This document shows positions 1 to 12,479 of a DNA stretch of 64,000 nucleotides, one piece after another. Within the stretch, counting starts at the first letter, position 1. Every line of letters begins with the position of its first letter. The stretch comes from Chalara sp. BL73 (Eukaryota; Ascomycota; Leotiomycetes; Helotiales). The DNA is taken from contig CAKJVC010000019.1 of assembly GCA_918026815.1 (NCBI GenBank), forward strand, positions 62,001-126,000. Direction: 5' to 3'. The position numbers and the translations under genes were made by a program. The notes beneath the pieces are model-generated. The model was not told the origin of the DNA. It saw only the letters and a list, made by a program, of their open reading frames with translations, and searched no databases.

Positions 1-908
1 TAATCGTGCGGCAATTAACTGTTTTTATACTACAACAACAAATAAGTTTTGTTAACAACAATTATATATAACAGCAGTGTATAGCCGTACGAAATAATGT
101 TTTTAAATAACTGTAATTTATTTCGCCGCTTAAAACTTGTTACGACTATTTCGGACAAAATCCGGCTTATTACAAAATTTTGTTTTATTAAAATCGTAAA
201 CTTTTTTTATATCCTATATTTGCTAATTGTGTTTTGTACAAGAAACTACGCGTTATACACGTCCGGATTTTTACATTAAGCTCTTTAATAGTTAATTTTT
301 CGATTAAAACACATTCGGAGTTTTAATTCTTGTTGTACAAAGTTCGAAATCCTGTTTTTGCTAACGTGTTCCGTGTTTTGCTTTGCAAATAATCGATTTG
401 TTATATTTTTTATAATACTTATTTCAGAAAAAAACAATCGCGAATTTAAGTCAATAATATATTGTACAATAACTTGCTTTTTTAGGTCGGTAAGTTTCGA
501 ATTTTAAAAGTAGTATCGCGCTTTAAAAGTATTTTATAATATTGATTAAAAAGTATTAAACAAAACACATTAAAAATCCGCGCCACGCGGCTTAAAAGCA
601 AATAAAAACTTGTACAAAACGTATTTACAGCAAAAAAAAAATCAGATTTTTTATATGTGCGAGTTATTTGTAGTAGAAAATAAATGCTATTCAAAGTGAT
701 ATTGTACAATGCCAAGAAAAAGTGACGGGTCACTTGTGTTGCTAGGTCGCTTATGAACTACGTTATAAGTATTATTTTTTATTAAAATAAACCATATATT
801 TAGCTTTATGTCTTAGTACGTAAATATTAAAGTATTTTTAATCTCTTTTAAATTCTTAGCTTTAAAATATAATAAAAGAAGTTCTTAAATTACTTTAAGT
901 CTTCCTTT
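1..908. other. AT-rich stretch without a gene
   Basis: No family is recognisable on either strand. Base composition is strongly AT-rich with CpG left mostly intact, as in the mutated retroelements to its right, so it may be the end of another RIP-mutated repeat that starts outside the window. Around 700-760 composition is more balanced. The short open frames here (for example 97-279 on plus and 482-733 on minus) have low-complexity Phe/Leu/Lys/Asn composition and are not believed to be genes. Confidence 0.5.
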
Positions 909-913
909 ATTGG

Positions 914-1262
914 TGTTACGGTCTTATCAGCCTACAACTGATATAGATAGAAGATCTTGGTCCGAGGGTTGTTGGTCTGGGAAAAAGTAGGTATACCACA
1001 TATAAGGATTAAATCTCAATAACAAGTATACTGTGAAAATACTATTTAAGTTAAACACGAAGCTTTTATTTACAGAAAAGCTATTTATTTATATAAATTC
1101 CTTGTAGTTTAAATTATTGCACTCGGTATAATTTATAAATTGTAAATTATAGCATGATTTATGATTTATTACGTAATTTTTACTTTAAAAGTTTTTTGTA
1201 TAAACTAAGTTTACCGAGCTTTAAGTTTCTAAAATACAAGCTTGTTAGCGCTGCGCGTAACA
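914..1262 (-). repeat. LTR (3' LTR of the minus-strand element)
   Basis: 349 bp, TG...CA ends. The outer part (about 914-1060) keeps GC-containing sequence, while the part facing the element interior is converted to TA-rich sequence. Colinear with 7067-7415 without gaps. Confidence 0.93.
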
Positions 1263-1392
1263 CTATTTCTTTTTTAAACTAGCGTGTTTACATATTTAAG
1301 TATATTAAAAAAAAATATCGTAAAAAGCTGCATAGCCGCTTTTTTTTTTTATTATAACAACTAAGCGTATAGCCGATTACTTTAAGTCCGAA

Positions 1393-1827
1393 ATGTCGCG
1401 AAAAAACATTAAAAAAAAAGATTTAAAAAAACGAATAATTTTAATTAGCGAAAAAATGATTTCGTATATTGCTTGCGAAAAAAAACATGTTTAAAATCGA
1501 CATTTTATAAAATGTATAAAAGCAAAAAAGTTAACTCGTTGTGCTAAATATATACGTCGTAGTTTTTCTAGTTGTAATGCTAGTAGTTTTGCTTTTAAAA
1601 ACTAGAAGTCGTTAAACAAAGCGAAAAAAAAGTTAAAAAAAAACAAAACTAAAACCGAAAAAAAAGCCGAAACACTTGCCGAAGCTATTACGAAGATTTC
1701 TGCACAAATTAAACGGATTCGTACGCAAAAAAAGTTTTTTCGTGCTCGTAAAAAAAAAAAGTTGCGACGAAATTTCGCATTTTTAAATAAGCTCGATGTT
1801 TTAAAAAAAAAAAAGCAAACAGCTTAA
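1393..1827 (+). pseudogene. Accessory Cys-rich/coiled-coil frame, antisense to pol
   Basis: One plus-strand frame runs from ATG 1393 to TAA 1825-1827, 145 codons with only two internal stops (about 1492 TAA and 1603 TAG), although the surrounding DNA is saturated with stops. The N-terminal half has spaced Cys (AACEKKHV-type block, then IKC, TRCAK and SSCNAS). The C-terminal half is a charged helix, ETLAEAITKISAQIKRIR, followed by Arg/Lys-rich sequence. This layout, a Cys cluster and then a basic coiled coil, recalls small proteins repeatedly found in fungal repeats. It sits between the end of pol and the 3' LTR and reads toward pol. Product and role unknown. Confidence 0.6.
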
Positions 1828-3039
1828 AAAGCTACACAAACTAAGTTCGAAAATCTCTTGAAAAATGTATATAACGTATTCGGTACACTTAAAGTTTTGC
1901 CGAGCACTTTTTTTGCTAATTACGATTTTTTTTTTTTTAAAAACGTTTTTTAAGCTTTTTATTTAAAGTTTTTAAATATTAACAGTAAAACTTTTTAAAC
2001 ATTTTAAAGCAACTAAAGTTTTTTTTTAGTTTTTATATGTTTTTTAAATCCGAGTAATTAATTTACTTTATTAAATATTTTAAGTTTTTTTTAACATATT
2101 TGTAGTTTAAAATTTTTTCGACTTTATATTCAGATTTTAAATTAATTAGTTCAATTTCTGTGTATAAAACTAGCAATGTTTTTTTTAGTGCTAGTTTAAA
2201 AAGTAAAGCGAAAAATACTAAATATATGTTTATAGTTTTAAAAAAGTAAAGTTTAAATACATTCGGTTTTATAACTCGTTTAATTTTAAATAGTTTTAAT
2301 TTTCTGTAATTTAGTTTATTGTTTAGTTTTTTAGTTTTAATGTTTTTTTTAACAAAATAAACTTTATTTCTTTTTTTAAAGTGTAGTGTTTTATTATACT
2401 TACAGTTGTAGTACTTCGCAAATTTTTAGTTTAAAAACTTGATGTTTTCGGCTAGCTGTAAATACAGTATTTATAACTGTTCGACTTTAACTATTGCAAA
2501 CTGTAAATACGTTTTATTTTTGTTTAGTTTATAATATACTTTTAGTTTGTAATTATAGTTAGCATAAAATAGCGATACTTTCGTTGTTTTATTAATTGCG
2601 CTGTTGTATACGAACTGTACAAATAGCAAAAGCTCGATTTAGTTGTTTTGTTTGTAGTTTATATAATATTTAAAATATGCTTTTATTGTTTAGTTAAGTT
2701 TTTTTGTTTGTTTATTAATTTGTAAGTAAAAGCTTATTAATAACTTTTTTTTGACTTTTATAAGCGCAGTAAGCGTTGTTTAAAACTTAAATATAAAAAA
2801 CTTGTTTTTGTTTAATATAATTTTTGTAAAAGTTTTATAGTTCGCAATTACAACTTTAAAAAATGTATAAATTAAATTTTCTGCTATACTGCTTTTTAAA
2901 TATAGTTTTAAGTAGCAATATTTAGTAGTTTTTTTTATAATAACAAATATTAAATCGTACTATTTTTTTAAAACCGGCTATTTTAAAAATAGTAGTTTTA
3001 CTACAAAATTTTATACAATAAACTTTTATAATTTATTTA

Positions 3040-3240
3040 AAGTAGTCAGCGATTGTATTAGCTTATAAAAAGCATAACGTAAAGCTTTGTTTCGAATATA
3101 CGTGTCGCATTCGGTAACTATTTTAATAATCAGTTTTTTTATTTTTAAAAAGTAGTATTTCTTAAAAATTCTATTTATAGTTTTAGCGATTTTTTAATGT
3201 TTATAAGCAAGTAGTTCGTGCTGTTTTATTACAAAAATCG
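3040..3240 (-). pseudogene. Integrase zinc-binding (HHCC) segment of Ty3/gypsy pol (RIP relic)
   Basis: Minus-strand translation shows QHELLAYKH, then IFKKYYFLKIKK, then CDTYIRNKALRY, matching the H-H-C-C finger and following block of gypsy integrases (typically H..LAGH...C..C.RNK). The second Cys position reads Tyr, consistent with a G-to-A change. It lies downstream of the reverse transcriptase segment in the minus-strand direction, giving the Ty3 order RT-RNaseH-IN. Confidence 0.8.
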
Positions 3241-4024
3241 TTTTTAGTATCGATAAAATATAGATTTTTTTGTAATATCGAAAAATTTTTAAACTGTTTT
3301 TAGTAAATTTTTGTTTTTAGTTATTTAAAGTTTTAGTAGCTATAAAGTTTTTTTTATAAGCTTAAATAAATTTTAAGTTTTTTACTCGATGTTTTATTTT
3401 TGTTGCTATAAAAAGTTTTTTTTTGTTAAATACTAACGAGTTTTTTTTTTGTTTTAATACAGCGTGCGAAATATGCGTTTTGTTAAAAAAGTATTTTAGT
3501 TTTTTATTAAACGCGTTTATTTTAGCATTTTTTGTTTTTTTAATATATAAAATCTTAAAATTGTATAAAGCGAGTTTTTCCGTTTACTTAACTTAGCGTC
3601 GGTTTAGCTTTTTCGTAATAGTAAAAACAATAAGATTTTTATAGTCCGTTAGCACTTATACTTAGTATTTAGATTTTTTTAAGTACACTTTTTATTTTCG
3701 AAAAGTATTAACAATTACGAGTAGTTTTTTATTATATATTTCGTAATTAAGTTTTGCTAATATAAATTTCCGCAAATAAAATACTGTTAGTTGCTATTTT
3801 TTTTTTGCGTTAAATTAACTAAACACAGTTTTTAAAACATAATTTAATATATTTGTTTTTATTTTGATTTTTTTTTTTGCATCGAAAACAAAAAATACAA
3901 AAACAGTAGTAAAAACTTGCTTTAGTTTGTTAAACGCTTTTTGTGTTTTTGTTGTTTACTTAAAAACTACGTTTTTTTGAATAAGTCGAATTAATAAAAT
4001 AACTAATTCCGAATATTCTTTAAT

Positions 4025-4580
4025 AAATTTTCGATAAAAATTAGCGAATTTTATAAATAATTGTACGTTTTTAACGTATGTTAAAATATTTTATTTCAAA
4101 ATAAATATAATTTTTACTAAGTTTATTTTGATTTTTTTTGTAAAAATTACATATTTTAAAAATGTAATTTTTTTAATTTTAAATTTACATTTCGATAATT
4201 TAAGTTTTATATTAACATTATACAGCGCGCACAATACTGCTTTAATATTGTTTTTATAATTTTTTTTTCTGCTAAAGTAAATTAAAATATTATTTAAATA
4301 ACATATATATATAACGTTTAAAAATAGTTTAAAAATATTGTTAATCAGTTTTTAAAAAGTAATTAAAACATTCGTAAATTTTATAAATATAGCTGTAAAC
4401 TTATAATATTTGTACCGAGTTTTAAAAACTGTTTTTTACTTTTTTTTTTTTTTGATTCGTATACTATAATACGCGTTTCGTAAATCTAGCTGTATAAATA
4501 TTTTAGCTTTTTGCAAACGATTTTTTATTTCGTTTGCTTTTAATAGTATATAGCGATTTTTAATTGTTATGTCGTTCAAT
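4025..4580 (-). pseudogene. Reverse transcriptase segment of Ty3/gypsy pol (RIP relic)
   Basis: Minus-strand translation gives the recognisable order of Ty3/gypsy reverse transcriptase. Near 4490 it reads KIFIQLDLRNAYYSIRI (the FTKLDLRxAYHxIRI block). Near 4290 it reads CYLNNILIYF, the catalytic YLDDILIYS block with both aspartates turned to Asn by G-to-A changes. Further on it reads LKLKLSKCKFKI and FIKFANFYRKFIK, the start of the connection to RNase H. In-frame stops occur throughout. Family assignment is secure; exact limits are approximate. Confidence 0.88.
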
Positions 4581-7066
4581 TTTCAATAATTAACGCACAA
4601 CTTTTTAGTGCTATTATACTTAAGCATAAACAATACTAAGCTTTTTACTAGTAATATTAACTTTTTAATAATTCTTTTTTTTAGATTTAAGTCAATAAAC
4701 TTTTTAAACGTTTTTAAATTATTTGTAAATAATAAGTAAATTAGTTTTTTAAAAAGCTTCGTTTTTTCGATTAACAGTATTTTATAATTCTAAAGCTTGT
4801 ATTTCAGCAAAGCTGCAGTTTTTTGTTTTTCCGAAAACAGCTTTTCGAACTTTTTATATTTTTTAAGCATTTTTTTAGTATACGATTTTTCGTTTAAGTA
4901 ATTTAGCTTTTTTTTTAGAAATAGCGCAAACTTTTTTTAAGTTTTAGTCGAGTTTTTTTAATTGTGCTTTTTTGTTTTTGCTTTTTGTTAGTTTAATAGT
5001 TAATAATTTAAGTTTAACTGCGTATTAGCATTTATTAAAAACGAACTGTTTTGTTTGCTAATTAATCGTTAAGTTATGCTTAATAATTTATAGCATTTTT
5101 AAAATGATTTTATATCGTTTTATTCGAGTAATATTTAATTGTAACTATTTTATATAGTTACTTGTATTTATTCGAAGTTTAATTGTTTTAATATTTATAA
5201 GTCTATTCCAGTAAAAAGCGTTTGTACTGTTAGCTACTGTAAAAGTGTATAAATTAGTTTTAACTTGCGTAAATATACTAAAGTATTTTATTACGTTTAG
5301 TAATATAAAGTTTTTTGTAGTTTTAAAGTTTATTATAGTTGTTATATTGTATGTTTTTAGCTTAACTTTAACAAACAACTGTTTTTTACTTTCGAAAACG
5401 CATAGTTTTTTTTTTAGTTTTTTTTCGTTATTTTCGAAATATATTATTTTTTTACGCTTTAAGTACTATTTAGTTTGTTTAGCGTTGTAATAATATATAC
5501 AGTAGTTTGTATAGTATGCAGTTTAATAAAAAGTTTTATATTGCGAGTGTTTGTAATGTGCTGCGTTGTTTTTTTTAAACTTATCGACTAATTTTGCTGC
5601 AAGCATTACTTTTTACTTAGTGCGTTTTTTGGTTTTTTTTGCTGTTTTTGTTTTTTTTAGTTTTGTTTTTTTTTTAAAGATTTCGTTATTAATAATTTCT
5701 AACTGCTGCTAAAGTGTAATTTTTTTTGCTAAAGTATTGTTAACTATATATTTTTTAAAAAGTGCTTTTAAGTCGTTTTAATTTACTTTTAACAGTAATT
5801 TATACAAAACTTTTTTTTTTAATTCAGAAATTCTTAAAAGCCGGTTTAGTTTTAAGTTTACGTTTTAATTTTCGTCGAATTTTAACTCGATAACTGCTTT
5901 ATTTACTTAAAATAAAAACTTTTTTATAGTTTTGCTAGTTTTTTTTTACTTGTTATTTTCGTCGAAATAATAATTTAAACACTTGTTTTTTTAAGCTGCA
6001 CTGCATTTTATTTTATATTTAATGCACGTAACGTTATGTTAAATATAAATTTGTTGTTGTTTTAGTTTTTTTTTAAGCATTTTTAGTTTTTTAGCTTTAA
6101 GCACAGCTAAAACTTTGCTAAGTGCTTTATTGTATTTTTTTCTGTTTGTGCTATTAAGCTGTTTTTTTTTTTTCCAAGTTTGTTTTTAGCAGTAAAAGCT
6201 AGCTATATAGCTTAAAAAGCTATATTCGAAACATAGTTTTTTGTCGCGCTGTTTTTGCATTTTTTTTTTAAACAAGCCGTTGCTTTTTAGCTTTTTTTAA
6301 AACGCGTCTAGTTTTATAAATAAGTAGTATTAAACTTTTTTAAATTAAACTTTTTTGTTATACTAGTTTATAAAGTATTGTTTTTTCTTTTTTAAACGTT
6401 TTTTATATAGTCGAGTATCAATTTTAATTGCTTTGTTTTTTATAGCAAAAAAAGTTAAAAGTTTTTTTTTTTTAACAATATTATTTTTAACTTTATTTTT
6501 AAGTTTTTTGTAATACAACGTTAAAAGTGTTTTGTTATTTTAATTTACTTTTTTTACTAGTATTTTAAACTTTTCGATATATTTCGAAATACTAGTAAAT
6601 TGTCGGCATAATTAAATGTTTCTTTTTGCGCGTAGTTTTTTATTCGAATTAGCGAACATACGTATAAATTGTCGAACATACTTATTATAATTATCGAAAA
6701 TAGTATTAGTTTTATTTTCTTTTTTATTATATTTATATACAAAGTAATTTTTTAAATGCGTAAAAATTTAGTTATAAACAGTTTTAGTAAAGTATAACAC
6801 AGTTTAAAAAACAATTTATTTTTAACTTTTAAAAAACAATAAGTTTATACAAATATAAATTTCGCATTAAAAAACATATTGTTTAAAGTATAGTTTGTTG
6901 CTATTAAAAAGTTTAAGTTTTTAAACTTTAAACAGTTTGATTTGTTGCGGAATAACTTTAAATTGTTTTTTTTTGTTGTCGGTAAATTTTTTAAAAGTAC
7001 GCAAAGTTGAACTAGTTGTCGACATAATATATATAATACAAATATTTCAAAACAAAATGTTTAAAA

Positions 7067-7415
7067 TGTTACGGTTTTATTAGTTTACAACTAATATAAA
7101 TAAAAAAATTTAGTTCGAAAGTTGTTAGTTTAAAAAAAAGTAAGTATACTACACATAAAAATTAAATCCTAATAACAAGTATACTGTAAAAATACTATTT
7201 AAATTAAGCACGAAGTTTTTATTTACGGAAAAGCTATTTACTTATATAGATTTCTCGTGGTTTAGATTATTGCACTCGGCATGATCCATGGATCGTAAAT
7301 CATAGCATGATCCATGATCCATCACGTGATCTATACCCCAGGGGTTCTCTGTGTAGACCAAGTTTACCGAGCCTCAGGCCCCTAAGGCATAAGCCTGTTA
7401 GCGCTGCGCGTAACA
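7067..7415 (-). repeat. LTR (5' LTR of the minus-strand element)
   Basis: 349 bp partner of 914-1262. Here the inner part (about 7067-7240) is mutated and the outer part (about 7250-7415) keeps unmutated sequence with tandem GATCCAT motifs. The two copies therefore complement each other. Confidence 0.93.
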
Positions 7416-7420
7416 ATTGG

Positions 7421-7683
7421 GCGAAATAATAATATTATCTATGTAAATAAAAAGCTAAACATTTTATTTAAATATATAAATAAGCAAAAGTTAGCTAGGC
7501 TTTATATAAAATCTTAAAAAATGATATATATAAGCTGAAAGAAATACAAACAAATACTTTCTTTAAATATTAATCGATTTATATATATAAGTCGAAGAAA
7601 AAATACTAAACTAACACTAATGCCTAAGGATTTGAAGATGTCTATAATTATACTAATACAAAATCAAGCAAAATTTTTATAAA
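7421..7683. other. AT-rich spacer between the two insertions
   Basis: About 260 bp between the right target duplication of the first retroelement and the hAT-type element. No gene seen. Less T/A-skewed than the retroelement interiors. Confidence 0.5.
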
Positions 7684-7742
7684 CAGTGTATACAATTAAA
7701 GTAATTACTCTAAAGTAAGTAATATTACTCTAACTTTAATCT

Positions 7743-8041
7743 TGTAACAATCGAAAGCACATAAACTCTTGATCACGTAGCAAAGTACGGACCCAAAATA
7801 AGGGAAAGTTTATACGGACTTTTTTCGGACATGGCATTTATATTCTTTACGGACTTAAACACGACACGAACTCCGGAAAAATATAAAAAAAAATATAAAA
7901 AATGTTTTTTTTATTACAAGATTATTTTTTTTTTATGTTTTTTATATTTTTCGTAGTAAACTTTTTAAAATGCTACTATTAGCTTAAAAAACGTACTTTT
8001 ATATATTTTTATTTAGTTTGTAGTGTTTTAGCGTTGTTACA
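7743..8041 (+). repeat. 5' LTR of the nested Ty3/gypsy element
   Basis: 299 bp. The outer part (to about 7860) keeps unmutated sequence such as ACGGACCC; the inner part is TA-rich. Pairs with 15241-15539. Confidence 0.93.
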
Positions 8042-11024
8042 TTATATAAAAAACATTAATTCCGCCGGAAACAGCTTAATAAAATATTTTATTTAAAACA
8101 TTTTTAAACATCGACTTTAATATCGAAAAAAATCCGATATAAAATAAAAACAAATACAAAAGTAACTTGTATAGCCGCAATACTAAAAAACTCGCAAATA
8201 ACTAGTAAACTAAAATTTAGTTTAGCACAAAGCAACTAGTAAAAATCGTTAAAGTAACGTTAAAAAAAATACCGAAACTTTTAAAAGCTTTTTTATACGC
8301 AAAAAAAAATTGCGTATAAAAGCAAAAAACACAAACTAAAAACACCGACTTTTTTACAACAACTATTCGACTAAAAACAAAAATATAACGAAACAACAAC
8401 TACAAAACTTTGCTTTTTCAAAAAATACAAATACAATACACACGTAAAACAAAAAACTTAATTAACTTAATTCGACTTAATTTGCTAAAAAAAAAAAAAA
8501 AGCTTTTAAAAAGTTTAAAACTTATACTGTAACTAAATTAAATAAACTATTAAAAAATATAAATACTAAACATAACTTAAAAATAGCACAGTTTAACAAA
8601 ACTTTTACAATACTTATTGTTTTAGTAACAAACAATTAAACTTCGAAGTTAAACAATAATTCGGTCGAAACTAACTCGAACTAAAAAAACTTTGTACTGC
8701 TTTTTAATAAAAAAAAAGATTTAAACAACGAAAACGACTATTACACATACTGTAAAGTTAAAAAAAAAAAAGCAAATTATTATTTCGAACATACTAAATT
8801 TCGGACTCGGAAAACTTTATAAAAACTCGAAAACTTTTTCGACTACTTTTAAATTTTTAAAAATATAAAATTTAAAAAAATAAAACTCGAAAAAATTGTT
8901 TTTTTAAATAATAAAACTAAACTACTTTTCCGGCAATAAAAAGCTTTTTTAATAAACCGACTCGAGTTATACTTAAAACTTTACTTGTTAAAAAAATCAA
9001 AAAAAGCACTTATATAAAGTATAACTAAAAATACTGCTAAAAAATATTTAAAACTTCGTTATTTATTCGATATTTGTAAATTTAAAACAGCAGAAAAAAT
9101 GCTAAAACTTTTAGTTTTTTATTACATAACTAAAAACAAAACAAAGTAAACAAAAACAGTATTTTACGAATTAACAATAAAAATAAAAAAATATATTTTC
9201 GAAATTTTTTTGGAATTTAAAGCACGTTTTTTAAATACTGCAATTAAAAAAAACGTAGCTAAATCGGAATAGTTTTTTTATTTATAACAAAAAATAATTT
9301 TAAAATTTAAAAAAACAGTTAAAGCAGCAAAACGCAGTTAAAAAAAAAGTTTTTAAAAAATAATTGCACATTTATTTTTAATTAACAAAAAAAATTGTCG
9401 AAATACTAAAACTTTTTTAATTAGTATTACAAACAAAACTACGCTAATTCGAAAAAAATACTAAACTAAAACAACTAATTTACACAACTTTAAAATTACA
9501 ACACTTTTTTATATATTATATAAAAAGCTTAATTTTTTAAATTATCGTTTTTTATTTACAGTTAAAAGTTACAATTTTTTTTTTAAAAAAAAAACAAATA
9601 TTTTTGTAAATACAACGAAAAACAAAGTAAATTCGGTATACTTTCGATATAAAAAAACTAAATATTTTTAATTAAAATGTTTTTTAAACACTACTGTAAA
9701 AAAAATTACTATTAATATAAAAGCAATAGTAAATAAAACAATAAAACACGAAAAACAATAATACATTTTAAAATTCGACTTAAAAAAAAATCGAAAAAAA
9801 ATCGAAAAAATTTAAAGCAAAATTTTTTTTTAAATTTGCGCAAATGTAATTTGTTAAATTTAAACTTATTTAAATTAATAAATAGTATATAATTTTTAGT
9901 TTTATGTATATTTAGTATAAATAAAATCGAAATAGTTTTTTAATTGTTAGCAAACACAAAAACTACTAAATACTTTTTTATTAATAGTACGTTAACTAAA
10001 CACTTTTCGAACTTTTTTTAAATTAAAATTAAAAAACTTTTTTATTTTGTTTTTATTCGTAATTACAAAAAAAAAATTATAAATTATACTTTACAATCGA
10101 CAAACAAAAAATATTTAATTGTTTTTTTGTGCTTTTTAATTTTAAAAGCTAAAACATTATTATTAGTATTAAATAAATAAAACGTTTTAAAATATTATTA
10201 AATTTAACTCGGCATAAATTCGTATAGTTTACTAGAATTTTTCCGACTTTATACTAAAACAAAACTATTTTTATACTTTTTTTTAATCTAAAAAATATTG
10301 TTACATTTAATTTTTAAAACGACGTAATTTAAAAAAACAAAGTTTTAAATCGAAAATATTAACACAGCAAAAAAAAAACATTTTTAAACTTGCTACAATT
10401 TATTTTTAATTTAAAAATTCTAATTTTTCGAAAAAGTGCAGCAGTTTTAACAGTACTAGCTGTACTAACAGCACTAACTGTATTAACAGTATTAATTACT
10501 TTTATTTTAAAACGTAAACGCAAACACTAAAAACTTTTAGTATTTTTTTTGCAAACTATTAAACTTTTTAATATTTGCGAAATTAGCGTTAATGCGTTTT
10601 ATTACTATATAAAACGAAAATTCTTGAAGTTTTTTTAAACTATTTTTTATAAAATTAATAAAATTATCGAAAAACGTTTTAAAACTTAAAGTTTAAACTA
10701 TTTACTAAAAAAAAAAAACTTTTTACTTTACAAAAATTTTAATACAAAAATTTTAATCGATTAAAAACTGCCGAACAACTTTAAAAAGTTTTTCGATATA
10801 TTTTCGAAAGTAGTATTTAATTAATTATTTTTTTATTGTTTGTATAATTACAAAATTTATTTAAAAACTTTTTTATTACTTTTCGAATTACTTTTATATC
10901 GACAATTTACTTAAAAATTAACAACTATTAAAAAATATATATTAAAAAACTTTAAAAAAAGATTTATTACTAACAGCAACAGTTTTTTTTACTTTTTAAT
11001 TTTATTCGTAAAAAAATAAAATAA

Positions 11025-11690
11025 AAGTTTAAAATTTTATATTAACTACTGCAAATTAAATGCTTTTACTCGAATCGACTTATATTCGATTTCGCGAATA
11101 AACGAACTTTTGTCGAAAATTAGCAAAACTAAATTTTTTACAAAATTCGATATACAGCAAGCTTTTTACCGGATTAAAATAAATTTAAAATTAAAAAAAT
11201 ATACTATTTTTTAAACTAAATATAAAAACTACAAATACAAAGTATTACTATTTAAATTTACTAACGGTTCGGCTATTTACTAAAAGTATATAAACAATGT
11301 ATTTATAAATTTTTTTAATGTTTTTTATATCGTTTATTTAAATAATATTTTAATTTATTTCGAATTGTTAAAAAAACACAAAAAACATATTAAAAAAGTG
11401 TTTTAGCGATTGCGTAAAGCAAAACTACAAACTAATATTAAAAAGTGCGAATTTAATATTACTAAAACTAAATATTTAAAATACATTTTAACTATTGAAA
11501 ATTTAAAAATAAATTTTAACAAAATTAAACTTTTTCGAACTTAAACTAAACTTTATACAGTAACAAATGTAAAAATTTTTTTAAGATTTTACGAATTTTA
11601 CTAACAATTTATTAAAGATTTTAAAAAAATCGCGAAATTTTTAACTATTTTTATTAAGTTTACCGAACTTTTTAAATAAATTAAAAAGTG
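11025..11690 (+). pseudogene. Reverse transcriptase segment of the nested element (RIP relic)
   Basis: Plus-strand translation gives FYINYCKLNAFT, then KFFTKFDIQQAFYRIKI, then YKVLLFKFTNGSA, then IVYLNNILIYF (YLDDILIYS with both Asp changed to Asn) and KKCEFNITKTKYL. These are in the order and spacing of Ty3/gypsy reverse transcriptase. Stop codons interrupt it repeatedly. Both dead elements show the same Asp-to-Asn pair in the catalytic motif, the expected outcome of G-to-A change at GAT/GAC. Confidence 0.9.
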
Positions 11691-11749
11691 CAATACAGTT
11701 TTTAAAAAATTAAAACAGCATTTATTTTTTTTTTAAATATTACGTTATT

Positions 11750-12135
11750 TTAATTTCGAACTTTTTATAAAACTAAAAACCGATACGTTAAATAGTGTAA
11801 TTGTAAAAATTATGTTTTAATTGCACGACAATATTATTTAGTATTCGGTCGAATTTTATTCGTATATATTAGTAAACTATAAAACTAATTAAAAGATTTA
11901 TAACAAAAAACTTTTTGCAATATTCGAAACTTTTAAAAAATAAAAACTAAAACTTATGTTTACTAGCAGCTAAATCGCAGTATACTCGAACTATTATTTT
12001 TTAAAATATTTTATAACAATTAAATTTTTAACTGCTAAACAAGTATATTAAATAAAATTTTTATCGGATTTTAATTTTAAAATTATATATATTTCTGAAA
12101 AAGCTAACTAAAAAGCAAATATTTTAAGTAAAAAA
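11750..12135 (+). pseudogene. RNase H segment of the nested element (RIP relic)
   Basis: Directly downstream of the reverse transcriptase segment, plus-strand translation gives VEFYSYILV, then KLFAIFETFKK, then LKYFITIKFLTAKQVY and FLSDFNFKIIYISEKAN. These match the gypsy RNase H blocks usually read as VAFYSRKLS, ELLAIVEAFKEW, LEYFMTTK and LSEFDFKIVYRPGKAN. Many internal stops. Confidence 0.85.
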
Positions 12136-12479
12136 AAACAAAACTTTAAAAAACAAAAAACAGTAAAACAAAATATTAAATTCCGAATACTGCTAAAACT
12201 TAATAAATTAAATTTTCGAATTAACGCCGAATTAGCAGAAATGTTTGTAAAATACAGCTAAAAAATTTTTAAATGCAGTTTAATACAAGCTAAATATAAC
12301 TTTAATGTTTTAAAAATACTAAAAAATAATATTTTAATATTTCGAAATTTTACTGATTTAATAAACTAACTTAAAAACGACAATAAAAAGTCGTTTAAAA
12401 AACAACGGAAAAATTTAATACTTGAATATACTATAAAAAATAAACTTTTGTTATACTAAAAAAAACTATACGTAAACTG

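Larger units (their letters stand above)
914..7415 (-). mobile_element. Full-length Ty3/gypsy LTR retrotransposon, inactivated by RIP
   Basis: Two direct repeats of exactly 349 bp (914-1262 and 7067-7415) begin TGTTACG and end CGTAACA. The flanking bases are a perfect 5-bp duplication ATTGG (909-913 and 7416-7420), so both insertion ends are intact. The plus strand inside is T-rich; translation of the minus strand shows Ty3/gypsy reverse transcriptase and integrase motifs, so the element reads right to left. A purine-rich tract on the minus strand (AAAAAAGAAATAG, next to 1263) fits a polypurine tract at the 3' LTR. Stops are too frequent for any pol product. Almost all differences between the LTRs are transitions, as RIP produces. 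Confidence 0.93.

Noticed and set aside
97..733. Short open frames on both strands in the left AT-rich end
   Set aside because: Low-complexity Phe/Leu/Lys/Asn composition, no family features, and location in RIP-like DNA.
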